A stretch of 64,000 nucleotides of DNA from Hymenobacter aerophilus DSM 13606 (GCF_000382225.1 NZ_KB907813.1:1-64000), one strand, 5' to 3'; positions 8,541 to 16,791 are shown, numbered from the stretch's first letter. Numbers and translations: made by a program. Notes: a model not told the origin generated them from the sequence alone.

Positions 8541-8734
8541 CACCTCACCCCCCGGCCCCCTCTCCTCAGGGAGAGGGGGAGCCTGACGTCAGCACGAAAT
8601 CCACCCTACTTCTTGTCTTGATACTCATGACAGCCAACGAGAATCTGGAGGACGAAGAACTACCCAAAAAGTCGTTTAACGACAATCGTCAGGCTCCCCC
8701 TCTCCCTGAGGAGAGGGGGCCGGGGGGTGAGGTG
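8541..8734. repeat. Family B paired inverted repeat (48 bp perfect arms)
   Basis: Arms 8541-8588 and 8687-8734 are perfect reverse complements (CACCTCACCCCCCGG... and ...CCGGGGGGTGAGGTG). Each arm also contains its own small palindrome (CTCTCCTCAGGGAGAG). Two facing copies about 100 bp apart give a REPIN-like layout. The left arm begins immediately after the flotillin stop; the right arm lies inside the DUF559 reading frame. Confidence 0.9.
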
Positions 8735-9136
8735 TCGGAAGTGCACGAGCCCTACCGCATGTACACCACCGACGCTAACCGCTGGAATTTCGCGCTCAAG
8801 GAAAACGCCCGCACCAACCGCAAGCAGCCTACCGAAGCCGAAAACCACCTCTGGCAGCAACTACGCAGTAATAAACTGGGCGTCCGGTTTCGTCGCCAAC
8901 ACGCCATTCTCAAGTTCATCGTGGATTTTGTGTGCCTGGAAACCGGGCTGGTAGTCGAAGTAGATGGCAGCGTCCACGCCGAAGCCGGCCAGGCCGAATA
9001 CGACCGGGGCCGCACCCACGAATTAGAGCAGGCCGGCTACAGGATACTGCGGTTTACCAACGATGAAGTGCTGCACCAGACGGCGCATGTTTTGCAAACT
9101 ATTTCAGCGCACTTAGCGGCGCGGCCATCTACCTAA
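8627..9136 (+). CDS. DUF559 (Vsr-like endonuclease fold) protein
   Basis: 169 residues from ATG 8627. The domain from about residue 47 on carries the family pattern: RKQPTEAENHLWQQLR, GVRFRRQHAILKFIVDFVC, then LVVEVDGSVHAEA and YRILRFTNDEVL, with the Asp of IVDF and the Glu/Asp of VEVDG as likely metal ligands. The first 45 residues are unlike other family members; residues 21-36 (RQAPPLPEERGPGGEV) are the translation of a family B repeat arm. The ancestral start may therefore be the ATG at 8759 (MYTTDANRW). The function of DUF559 proteins is poorly known; a nuclease is the expectation. The gene sits between two paired repeat units and interrupts the flotillin-ATPase pair. Confidence 0.8.
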   Translation: MTANENLEDEELPKKSFNDNRQAPPLPEERGPGGEVSEVHEPYRMYTTDANRWNFALKENARTNRKQPTEAENHLWQQLRSNKLGVRFRRQHAILKFIVDFVCLETGLVVEVDGSVHAEAGQAEYDRGRTHELEQAGYRILRFTNDEVLHQTAHVLQTISAHLAARPST

Positions 9137-9141
9137 TCCTC

Positions 9142-9253
9142 ACCCCACCCCCCGGCCCCCTCCCCTCCGGGAGAGGGGGAGCCTGACGCGAGTTCAAAAG
9201 GATTCGTTGAACGCACCCCCTCTCCCGGAGGGGAGGGGGCCGGGGGGTGGGGT
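9142..9253. repeat. Family B paired inverted repeat ahead of the ATPase gene
   Basis: Arms at about 9142-9180 (ACCCCACCCCCCGG...) and 9215-9253 (...CCGGGGGGTGGGGT) are reverse complements over nearly 40 bp. The pair lies between the DUF559 stop and the ATPase ATG at 9261, so the hairpin falls in the leader of the ATPase message. The frame runs open through the right arm but the ATG follows it. Confidence 0.85.
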
Positions 9254-9260
9254 CCGCCAC

Positions 9261-12200
9261 ATGGAACAACTCGAAACCGGCACCTACGAAATCCTGCGCA
9301 ACCGCCTGCACGCCAGCAGCGACGAGCTGCGCCAGCGCCTGAACGTCCTCAATGCCGAGCGCAAGGAGGTATTTGGGGCCGTCGATACGCGGCTGATTGG
9401 CACCGGGCGCATTACCACCGAGTACAACTGCGTGGCCTGGGACCTGGTGCCCATTGGCAAGCAGTTCATTTTCGGCTACAACGTGGTGCTGGGCCTGAAG
9501 GCGGAGCCCGATTTAGCCGACGTATTTGGCGTGTACGCGTACCAGGACCACGACTTCCGGCCGCTGGGGCTGGAGCTGCTGGGGCACCCCACGTTTCTGG
9601 AGGAGTTCCGCAACCTGTACCGCTACTACAAGAACACCCAGTTCGTGAAGTTCGCCGTGCTGGGGCCGCACCTGTTCATGGTGTTCCGCATCGGCAAGGG
9701 CGCCTCGGATGTGAAGACGTTTAAGTGGCTCATGCAGGGCGAGACGCTGACGTATATCGACAACCGCTCCGACCACGAGTACACGTTTCCGCCCCAGCAC
9801 GAGTTTGCCTGGCAGCGCGCCACCCGCGACATGCAGCGCGGCGGCAAGCACCCGCACATCAGCATCGAGGACAAGGTGTTTGTGGAAACCGTGGGCGGCG
9901 ACCTCACCATCAAGGTGGAGAACAACACCGCCTCCGGCAAAGGCATCCTCAGCGAGCCGGTGGATGACAAGGACCAGACCCTCGACGACTCGGAAATCTA
10001 CTACGCGGTGGTGGGCAACCTGGTACTGCTCAAAATCCGGCCCTACCAGGAGCAACAGTACCGCTACTTCATCTTCAACTACAAGCTCAAAAAGGCCCAG
10101 CGGCTCGATGCGCTGGCCGATGCCTGCGTGCTGCTGCCCGACGGCCAGGGCCTGATTTTCCCGCACGGCTTCTATTTGCAGACCGGCGACAACAAGCTGT
10201 TCGACAACGGCCTGCGCGACATGCTGTTCGAGAAGCGCCTGGCCTCGCCCAACGGGGAGGATTTCCTGTACGTGTTCTATAACAAGGAAAGCGGCCTGTA
10301 CCTGCTGCTGAGCTACAACCGCATCGCCCAGCGCGTGGATAACCCCATCGTGTGCCACGGCTACGCGGTGTTTGAGAACGGGGAGCTGTGCTACTTCCGC
10401 ACCGACGAGGAGCCCAAGAAGCACCACGCCGTGCAAATCTGGCAGACGCCCTTCACGGGGCCGGATTTCGAGCTGCCGGTTACCTCCGATTCTTACCTTT
10501 ACAAGCTGGGCAACAAGGAGATTGTGCGGGCCATGAGCGAGGTGCAGGAGGTGCTGACGCTCACCGGCAAGGACGATTCCTACGCCGGCCTCTACGTCGA
10601 CCTCATCCGCCAGACTACGGCCCTCACTGACGCCTACCACTGGCTGCGCGAGCCCGCCGCCCAGGACCTGGCCGCGCCGCTGGCCGACATCCGCCAGGCC
10701 GCCACGGCCGCCGTCGAGGAGTTCGAGAAGGTGCGCGCCATCCGCAAAAGCACCGCCGAGCAAACCCAGCAGGTGTTGGGCCAGGCCGCCGAGCTCACCG
10801 ACCGCATCCGCCGCGAAGCCCCCGACGACGTGACGGGCTTCGTGCGGCTGCTGGGCGAGTTGCGGGCCGTGCGCGGGGCCGTGGTGGCGCTCAAGGAGCT
10901 GCGCTACGTGGAGCTGCCGGCCGTGGAAGAACAGGCCGCCGCCCTCGAAACGCTCAGCCAGGAAGTGGCCCAGCAGACAGTGGAATTCCTGCTGCGCGAC
11001 GACGCACTGGCCCCCTACGAGCAGCGCGTGCAGGCTATATCCGATGGCGTGGAGCAGGTGGCCAAAACCGTGGAGGCCGACGAGCGGGAGCGCGAAACCA
11101 CCGCCCTGGCCCAGGAGCTGGAGCTGCTGATTGAGGTGGTGAGCAACCTGCCCATCCCCGACCCCACCCAGACCACAGCCATCATCGACCGGATTTCGAC
11201 GGTGTACGCCCGCTTCAACCAGATTCGGGCGGCGCTCAAGCGGCGGCGGCAGGCGCTGGCCGGCACCGAGGCCCAGGCCGAATTCACGGCCCAGCTCAAG
11301 CTGCTGGAGCAGGCCCTCACCAACTACCTCGACCTGGCCGACACGCCCGCCAAGTGCGACGAGTACCTCACCAAGCTCATGGTGCAGCTCGAAGAGCTGG
11401 AAGGCCGCTTCCCCGACTTCGACCAGTTTATCGAGCAACTCACCACCCGCCGCGAGCAGGTAGTCGAAGCCTTCGAGGCCAAGAAGGTGGCCCTGGTAGC
11501 CGCCCGCAACCAGCGCGCCTCGGCCCTGCTGCAAAGCGCCGAGCGCCTGCTGAAGGCCGTGCAGAGCCGCCTGGCCCGCCTCGAATCGGTGGCCGATATC
11601 GGGGGCTACTTCGCTTCGGATTTGATGGTGGAAAAGGTGCGCCAGACTGCCCGCGAGCTGCTGGAGCTGGGCGACCCGGTGAAGGCCGACGACGTGCAGA
11701 GCCGCCTGAAAACCCTGCGCGAAAACGCCGTGCGCCAGCTCCGCGACCGGGCCGACCTCTACGCCGACGGCGGCCAGACCATCAAGTTTGGCCCCTACGC
11801 CTTCACCGTGAACACCCAGCCGCTGGAGCTGACCGTGGTGCAGCGCGACGATGCCCTGTTCTACCACCTTACCGGCACCAATTTCTTCCAGCCCATTGAG
11901 GATGAAGCCCTGCTGGCCGCCCGTCCGGTCTGGGACCAGACGGTGGTATCGGAAAGCCCCGACGTGTACCGAGCCGAGTTCCTGGCCTGGCGCATCCTGC
12001 AAGCCGCCCACCACCCCACGCCCGCCGACCCCGAAGCCGGCCGTACCGCCGTGCTGAGCGTGCCCGAGCTGGCCCGCCTGAACGAGGCCGAGCTGCTGGC
12101 CTACGTGCAGCAGTTTATGGCCCCGCGCTTCGCCGAGGGCTACCTCAAGGGCGTGCACGACCACGACGCGGCCAGGTTGCTGGTGGCCCTGGTGCGCCTC

Positions 12201-14405
12201 ACCCGCACCGCCGACCTGCTGCGCTACCCCGCCGACACGCGCACCGCCGCCGCCCTGTTCTGGCTCCGCTTCTGCGACCCCAAACAGCGCGCCCACTGGC
12301 AGCGCCAGCTGCAGGGCATCAGCACGCTGCTCCAGGTCTTCCCCGACTCGCGCCAGTTCGACGCCCTGCAAACCGAGCTGCAAACCGCCGTCGAGCAGTT
12401 CGCCCACCAAACCGGCCTTTTCACCCTAGATGAAGTGCAGGAAGCAGGGGAGTTTTTGTTTGCTTCGTTGATTAAAAATGAAGAATTGAACATTAAAAAT
12501 GGGCTTCCTGCCGAGCTGATTGACCTTCCCGAGCCAGCCAAAGCCAAGAAGAAAGACGCTAAAAACCCACCCGATACCAACAACCAAAAACCAACAACCA
12601 AAAACGAATTCCCTATTTCCCAGGAGGCCGCCGACCTGTACCGCCAGTTCCGGCAGCAGCTCCAGGAGCGGCGCGCCGCCGAGCTGTTCGGGCAGTCGGT
12701 GGCCGCGCTGGCCGGGCAGCCGGTGGCGCAGTTTGCGCTGGTGCGGCAGTGGGTGCAGGCGGTGCACCTCACCCCCCCGGCCCCCCTCTCCTCGGGGAGA
12801 GGGGGGAGCCAGTCGTCAGCCGACGGCTCGGCCTCCGCCTCAAACAACGAAGAGCAAACAACCAAAACTGAAACTCCAAAAGAGTCCGACGATACCAATC
12901 GTCAGGCTCCCCCTCTCCCCGAGGAGAGGGGGCCGGGGGGTGAGGTGGCCCTGCTCCTGCTCACCGACGCCTTCGACGCCGCCCGCATCGTGCCCACGCC
13001 CACCCGCGAAACCCTCACCGGCTTCCAGGGCTCCCACCCGCGCCTCGACGGCACCAGCTACCACCTCGATTTCCCCGCCTTCCGCCGCCGGCTGCTCCGC
13101 TACGACCAGCGCACGGTGCCGCAGTTCGAGGCCTTCCAGGCGCTGAAGAAGCAACGGGTGGCCGAGGCTACGGCGGCCTTGCGGCTGGAGAGCTTCCGGC
13201 CCCGGGTGCTCACCTCGTTCGTGCGCAATCAGCTCATCGACCAGGTGTATCTGCCGCTGATTGGGGCCAACCTGGCCAAGCAGATTGGCACGGCCGGCGA
13301 GGGCAAACGCACCGACCTGATGGGCCTGCTGCTGCTGATTTCGCCCCCCGGCTACGGCAAAACCACCCTCATGGAGTACGTGGCCAACCGCCTGGGGCTC
13401 ATCTTTATGAAAATCAACGGCCCGGCCATCGGCCACGCGGTCGTCAGCCTCGACCCGGCCCAGGCCCCCAACGCCGGGGCGCGGCAGGAGCTGGAAAAGC
13501 TGAATCTGGCCTTCGAGATGGGCGACAACGTGATGATTTACGTCGACGACATCCAGCACTGCCACCCCGAGTTTTTGCAGAAGTTCATCTCGCTCTGCGA
13601 CGCCCAGCGCCAGATTGAGGGCGTGTACCGCGGCCGCCCCCGCACCTACGACTTCCGGGGCCGCAAGGTGGCCGTGGTGATGGCCGGCAACCCCTACACC
13701 GAAAGCGGCGACGTATTCCAGCTACCCGACATGCTGGCCAACCGCGCCGATATCTACAACCTGGGCGACATCCTCACGGCCGGCTCTGAGGCCGCTTTCC
13801 GCCTCTCCTACCTCGAAAACGCCCTCACCAGCCACCCCACCCTCGCCCGCCTGGCTACCCAAAGCCCCCAGGACGTACCCGTGCTGCTGCGCCTGGCCGA
13901 AGCCGGCTCGGCCGAGGGCCTCACCTTCGAGGGCAACCACTCGCCCGAAGAGCTGAACGAGTACGTGGCCGTGCTGCGCCAGCTACTGCGCCTGCGCGAC
14001 GTGGTGGCCCGGGTAAACGCCGCCTACATCGCCAGCGCCGCCCAGGCCGACGCCTACCGCACCGAGCCGCCCTTCAAGCTCCAGGGCTCGTACCGCAACA
14101 TGAACAAGCTGGCCGAAAAGGTGCGCCCCGTGATGAACGACCAGGAAATAACCGACCTGCTGGCCGCCCACTACGCCAGCGAGGCCCAAACCCTGACCAG
14201 CGCCACCGAGGCCAACCTGCTCAAGCTCCGCGAGCTGCTCGGCTGGCTCACCCCCGCCGAAACCGTCCGCTGGCAGGAAATCAAAGCCACCTACCAGGCC
14301 AACCTGCGCAACTCCGGCGCCGGCCAGCTCCTGCAGCTACTGGAAAAGCTGGAGGGCATTACGGGCGGTTTGAGTGGGATTCGGGAGGCGTTGCGGGGCG
14401 CGTAG
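9261..14405 (+). CDS. Giant coiled-coil AAA+ ATPase ('DNA repair ATPase' type) of the PspA-flotillin island
   Basis: 1714 residues. The N-terminal third (1 to about 430) is rich in beta-strand repeats with aromatic residues. Residues about 470-870 are long coiled coil. The AAA+ module is at about 1320-1570: Walker A PPGYGKTT at 1362-1369, Walker B MIYVDDIQ with Asp 1429-1430, and a sensor-1-like Asn in MAGNPYT near 1477. No signal or membrane helix is seen. Homologues are often labelled DNA repair ATPase with little support; with PspA, flotillin and YqiJ-like genes upstream, a membrane-remodelling or disassembly motor is at least as likely. Residues 1169-1229 are an in-frame family B repeat pair, and 1070-1116 are AT-rich low complexity, so the linker before the AAA+ domain has absorbed foreign repeats. 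I chose ATG 9261 because the upstream extension from TTG 9207 is only repeat sequence. Confidence 0.85.
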   Translation: MEQLETGTYEILRNRLHASSDELRQRLNVLNAERKEVFGAVDTRLIGTGRITTEYNCVAWDLVPIGKQFIFGYNVVLGLKAEPDLADVFGVYAYQDHDFRPLGLELLGHPTFLEEFRNLYRYYKNTQFVKFAVLGPHLFMVFRIGKGASDVKTFKWLMQGETLTYIDNRSDHEYTFPPQHEFAWQRATRDMQRGGKHPHISIEDKVFVETVGGDLTIKVENNTASGKGILSEPVDDKDQTLDDSEIYYAVVGNLVLLKIRPYQEQQYRYFIFNYKLKKAQRLDALADACVLLPDGQGLIFPHGFYLQTGDNKLFDNGLRDMLFEKRLASPNGEDFLYVFYNKESGLYLLLSYNRIAQRVDNPIVCHGYAVFENGELCYFRTDEEPKKHHAVQIWQTPFTGPDFELPVTSDSYLYKLGNKEIVRAMSEVQEVLTLTGKDDSYAGLYVDLIRQTTALTDAYHWLREPAAQDLAAPLADIRQAATAAVEEFEKVRAIRKSTAEQTQQVLGQAAELTDRIRREAPDDVTGFVRLLGELRAVRGAVVALKELRYVELPAVEEQAAALETLSQEVAQQTVEFLLRDDALAPYEQRVQAISDGVEQVAKTVEADERERETTALAQELELLIEVVSNLPIPDPTQTTAIIDRISTVYARFNQIRAALKRRRQALAGTEAQAEFTAQLKLLEQALTNYLDLADTPAKCDEYLTKLMVQLEELEGRFPDFDQFIEQLTTRREQVVEAFEAKKVALVAARNQRASALLQSAERLLKAVQSRLARLESVADIGGYFASDLMVEKVRQTARELLELGDPVKADDVQSRLKTLRENAVRQLRDRADLYADGGQTIKFGPYAFTVNTQPLELTVVQRDDALFYHLTGTNFFQPIEDEALLAARPVWDQTVVSESPDVYRAEFLAWRILQAAHHPTPADPEAGRTAVLSVPELARLNEAELLAYVQQFMAPRFAEGYLKGVHDHDAARLLVALVRLTRTADLLRYPADTRTAAALFWLRFCDPKQRAHWQRQLQGISTLLQVFPDSRQFDALQTELQTAVEQFAHQTGLFTLDEVQEAGEFLFASLIKNEELNIKNGLPAELIDLPEPAKAKKKDAKNPPDTNNQKPTTKNEFPISQEAADLYRQFRQQLQERRAAELFGQSVAALAGQPVAQFALVRQWVQAVHLTPPAPLSSGRGGSQSSADGSASASNNEEQTTKTETPKESDDTNRQAPPLPEERGPGGEVALLLLTDAFDAARIVPTPTRETLTGFQGSHPRLDGTSYHLDFPAFRRRLLRYDQRTVPQFEAFQALKKQRVAEATAALRLESFRPRVLTSFVRNQLIDQVYLPLIGANLAKQIGTAGEGKRTDLMGLLLLISPPGYGKTTLMEYVANRLGLIFMKINGPAIGHAVVSLDPAQAPNAGARQELEKLNLAFEMGDNVMIYVDDIQHCHPEFLQKFISLCDAQRQIEGVYRGRPRTYDFRGRKVAVVMAGNPYTESGDVFQLPDMLANRADIYNLGDILTAGSEAAFRLSYLENALTSHPTLARLATQSPQDVPVLLRLAEAGSAEGLTFEGNHSPEELNEYVAVLRQLLRLRDVVARVNAAYIASAAQADAYRTEPPFKLQGSYRNMNKLAEKVRPVMNDQEITDLLAAHYASEAQTLTSATEANLLKLRELLGWLTPAETVRWQEIKATYQANLRNSGAGQLLQLLEKLEGITGGLSGIREALRGA
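12765..12947. repeat. Family B repeat pair inserted in frame in the ATPase gene
   Basis: Left arm 12765-12810 and right arm 12900-12947 face each other across about 90 bp. The unit spans exactly 183 bp, 61 codons on codon boundaries. The right arm differs by one base in 48 from the arm in the DUF559 gene and is read in the same frame. The left arm has each of three homopolymer runs one base longer than its relative at 8541, a net +3 that keeps the frame. Confidence 0.9.
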
Positions 14406-14476
14406 TGCGGGGTAGTCGGGGTAAACCGCGTCCTTCCTGGGGTGTTTGGCCTGCTGCCCGGCCTCGGTTCTGGCCT

Positions 14477-14510
14477 AAAAAAAGCGCCGGCCTGATGGTC
14501 GGCGCTTTTT
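14477..14510. terminator. Bidirectional rho-independent terminator after the ATPase gene
   Basis: AAAAAAAGCGCCG, a short loop, then CGGCGCTTTTT. A-run on one side and T-run on the other allow termination of the ATPase (plus) and of the convergent minus-strand gene ending at 14564. Confidence 0.85.
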
Positions 14511-14563
14511 GCCTTTTGGGTAAGCCCGGGCGCCGCCAAAGCAGAACCGGGCAGGCGGTTGCG

Positions 14564-14980
14564 CTAGGCCTGGGGCCGGTGCTGCGTCAGCCAGGCAATG
14601 GCCGCCTGCTGCTGTCCGGTCGAAAAAACGCGGATCTGAAACGTGCCGGCCCAGCCCAGCAAGTGCCGCAACATGCCCATGGTGGCCAGGCGCACCAGCA
14701 GATTCTGGCTCGACAGGATGGCAGCGGCGCCAAAATCGAATTGCAGCCGGGCCCTGCTCAGCCAGTCGTACTTAAACCACACTTCCACTTCAACCGAGCT
14801 GGAGCTCATAAGCCCCTGATCTACCAGCAAACGGTCGATGCCCAGCTGCTGCCCAAGCTCCAGCAGCCGGTTTAGCACCTCCATAATGTCAGGGTCGGCC
14901 CGCTCGCCCGGGTGCCAGACCAGGCGCATGTAGTGGCCATGATTGACAATGTAGCCCGCGCTATTCTCGAAGCAACGCAT
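14564..14980 (-). CDS. Unknown protein, possible STAS-like fold
   Basis: 138 residues from ATG 14980 (a GTG at 14992 would add four). The pattern YIVNHGHYMRLVWHPG, then a helix EVLNRLLELGQQLGIDRLLVDQG, a beta/alpha alternation and TQHRPQA at the end suggests a small alpha/beta domain like the SpoIIAA/STAS family. I cannot name a family from the sequence. A second minus-strand gene lies 36 bp upstream (15017), so the two are probably one unit. Confidence 0.55.
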   Translation of the reverse strand: MRCFENSAGYIVNHGHYMRLVWHPGERADPDIMEVLNRLLELGQQLGIDRLLVDQGLMSSSSVEVEVWFKYDWLSRARLQFDFGAAAILSSQNLLVRLATMGMLRHLLGWAGTFQIRVFSTGQQQAAIAWLTQHRPQA

Positions 14981-15016
14981 AGAATTGGGCACAGGTGGGT
15001 GGATAAAGCGCTTTCG

Positions 15017-15760
15017 TTAATGCGTACGCAACAACCGCTTGCCACGGCCCAGCAGGAAGCGCACCACGGCCTGGCAGATGTGCCCCACGGAAGCCGGCAC
15101 CAGCGTGAGCAACCCATGCCCCTGGCCGAAGGTAGGGTTCAGTTGGGTGAAATACACCGCATGCCGGTTAACAGCAGGGTTCCATAGCATACGCTGGCTG
15201 CTTTCGCGCGTTATCCAGCCCACCTGGCGCACCAGGGGCTGGCCGGCCGCCACGGGTGGCAGCTGGAAGCTTTCCGCCAGCTCGTCCAGCAACGCAGCTT
15301 TATCGTCGGGCGTGGGGTGCGTGTAGGCCGGCCACACGCGCGGGGCATACTTGGCGGCCAGCGCGTACGACGACGGGTACACCATGCAGGCAAAAAAAAA
15401 GCTTTCGTAGCGCAGCCCCGACAGGCTATGCAGCAGCATGCGGCCCATCGCCCGCAGTATCGTCAGGTCTTTGCCGCGGTAGGCCGGCAGCTTGCCGGTT
15501 TCCATCCGGAAGATTTGCCGACGCTTCCCGCCAATAACCCGCCGGAAGGTGTGCAGGGCCAGGTAGCCAATCAGCTCCCCCTGCTCGGAGTGCTGCAGGT
15601 ATAGCCAGGTTCTCCAGGCCGTCGAATCCACCACGTAGTGGCGAAACGTGTGGTAATCGACCCCGGTAAATAGCTGGTCCTGCAGCGGATACAGCTGCTG
15701 GCTCAGCGCCTCCCGCTCCGCGGAAGTGAGTTGGTGAACGGCAATTTTTTGTGTGAGCAT
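15017..15760 (-). CDS. Unknown protein, possible GNAT-like acyltransferase
   Basis: 247 residues from ATG 15760 (MLTQKIAVHQLTSAE); a longer start at 15799 is possible but adds a hydrophobic low-complexity stretch. The central part (GELIGYLALHTFRR, then RMETGKLPAYRGKDLTILRAM, FFFACMVYPSSYALAAKYAP) has the strand-helix order of N-acetyltransferase folds, with RGKDLT where the acyl-CoA loop would sit. The assignment is tentative. The C-terminus is basic (GRGKRLLRTH). It is transcribed towards the STAS-like gene. Neither resembles a neighbour on the other strand. Confidence 0.5.
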   Translation of the reverse strand: MLTQKIAVHQLTSAEREALSQQLYPLQDQLFTGVDYHTFRHYVVDSTAWRTWLYLQHSEQGELIGYLALHTFRRVIGGKRRQIFRMETGKLPAYRGKDLTILRAMGRMLLHSLSGLRYESFFFACMVYPSSYALAAKYAPRVWPAYTHPTPDDKAALLDELAESFQLPPVAAGQPLVRQVGWITRESSQRMLWNPAVNRHAVYFTQLNPTFGQGHGLLTLVPASVGHICQAVVRFLLGRGKRLLRTH

Positions 15761-15887
15761 GAGGATAAAAAAAAGAGCAGGATGCATCACTGCGACCATC
15801 GCAGAGCCTGCACACTACTCCTTTTTCATTATCCTTATGGGCGCAACCCACTCCCCCTCGCTCTCCCAGCCCACACCACGCAACCCC

Positions 15888-15974
15888 GGCGCCGGCCAGC
15901 TCCTCCAGCTACTGGAGAAGCTGGCCGGCGCCGGGCGGGTTGAGGGGATTCGGAAGGTGTTGAAGAACAGTTGA
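15888..15974 (+). pseudogene. Duplicated fragment of the ATPase 3' end
   Basis: Translated in the frame ending at 15974, this reads GAGQLLQLLEKLAGAGRVEG then IRKVLKNS. The ATPase ends GAGQLLQLLEKLEGITGGLSG then IREALRGA. The DNA is also close: CCGGCGCCGGCCAGCTCCT occurs in both, at 14317 and about 15889. No AAA+ or coiled-coil part accompanies it. It is best read as a remnant of the ATPase C-terminal tail left by duplication or by insertion of the block between the two copies. Confidence 0.6.
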
Positions 15975-15980
15975 TGCAGT

Positions 15981-16409
15981 ATGGACTTCGGGTTGCTTTC
16001 CGCTCTTGTTAGCGTCGTCTTCATGATTCTGGCTGGCCTCTGGCTATTTCGGGATGGTATGCGGCAGCTTGAGCTTAATCGTTACTTACAGACGCAGGGC
16101 GTCCTTATTCCAGCCCTCATCACAGAAGCAGAAATTATTAGAGAAATCAGCTACTTCAAAGTCACCTATCAGGATGAGCAGGAGCGTTCGTACAGCGCCG
16201 CTTTCTCTGTCAAGGGTTCTAATGATGAGTGTTTGTATTTAGCCGGTGCTGAAATCCCTGTTTATTATGACCCTCTGCACCCAGAGCGTGTGGTTTTAGC
16301 TACAACAGTAAATTCTTCCTGGGGTAATTATGAGAATATGTTGGGCGGAGCCAGCAGCTTTGTATTTGGCCTTTATCTCCTCTGGAAGCTGTGGCCTCAA
16401 ACTACGTAA
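15981..16409 (+). CDS. DUF3592-type membrane protein
   Basis: 142 residues. One N-terminal helix (about 5-22) and one C-terminal helix (about 122-136) flank an extracytoplasmic or cytoplasmic beta domain. That domain ends in IPVYYDPLHPERVVLA, the hallmark [PV]-x-YDP-x-[DHN]P of DUF3592. Codon and base use are clearly more AT-rich than the neighbours, hinting at recent acquisition. Function unknown. It follows 6 bp after the ATPase-tail remnant. Confidence 0.75.
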   Translation: MDFGLLSALVSVVFMILAGLWLFRDGMRQLELNRYLQTQGVLIPALITEAEIIREISYFKVTYQDEQERSYSAAFSVKGSNDECLYLAGAEIPVYYDPLHPERVVLATTVNSSWGNYENMLGGASSFVFGLYLLWKLWPQTT

Positions 16410-16449
16410 ATAGTAAGAATCGTGATTTGAGTGGCTGATTCCGCATAAA

Positions 16450-16791
16450 TTACTCAACCCGCAACACCACAAACCCGAACTCCTGCTGCTCCCCCAGAAA
16501 CTCACGTAGCTGCGGCAGCCGGGCCAACAGGAACTCCGCAAGTCGGGCAACCGGCACCTGGGCATTCTGCACGGCTACCACGCGGGGCGGGAACCCCTCG
16601 GCCAGCACCAACCGCAGGAAATCCTCATCCTTGGTCAGCACATCGTAGCCGTGCTGCCGGGCGTAACGCCAGATGCTGGTGTCGGGGCTGCTATCCAGGC
16701 CCAGGTCGCGGACATGTACTACGGCCGTGCAATGCGGGCGCAAATAAGCAGCTAGTCGCCAGGAAATATTCTCATCCAGTAGCAGCCGCAT
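16450..16791 (-). CDS. DUF5615 PIN-like toxin of a putative toxin-antitoxin pair
   Basis: 113 residues from ATG 16791 (MRLLLDENISWRLAAYL). The early acidic DEN, the HVRDLGLD and DTSIWRYARQHGYDVLTKDEDF segments supply the conserved Asp residues of PIN/Mut7-C-type nucleases. An upstream in-frame extension overlapping the antitoxin is rejected because the family starts at MxLLLDEN. It follows the DUF433 gene by 4 bp. Family role, as known: RNase-like toxin neutralised by a DUF433 antitoxin. Target RNA is unknown. Confidence 0.8.
   Translation of the reverse strand: MRLLLDENISWRLAAYLRPHCTAVVHVRDLGLDSSPDTSIWRYARQHGYDVLTKDEDFLRLVLAEGFPPRVVAVQNAQVPVARLAEFLLARLPQLREFLGEQQEFGFVVLRVE

Noticed and set aside
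9207..9260. Longer ATPase start at TTG 9207
   Set aside because: The 18 extra residues are only the translation of a repeat arm; the ATG at 9261 follows it.
9513..12410. A 965-codon minus-strand open frame opposite the ATPase
   Set aside because: Shadow in high-GC DNA; rich in Leu/Gly/His with no recognisable domain.
15753..15974. A 73-codon gene ending at 15974
   Set aside because: Only the last 28 codons resemble anything (the ATPase tail); the first part overlaps the minus-strand gene.
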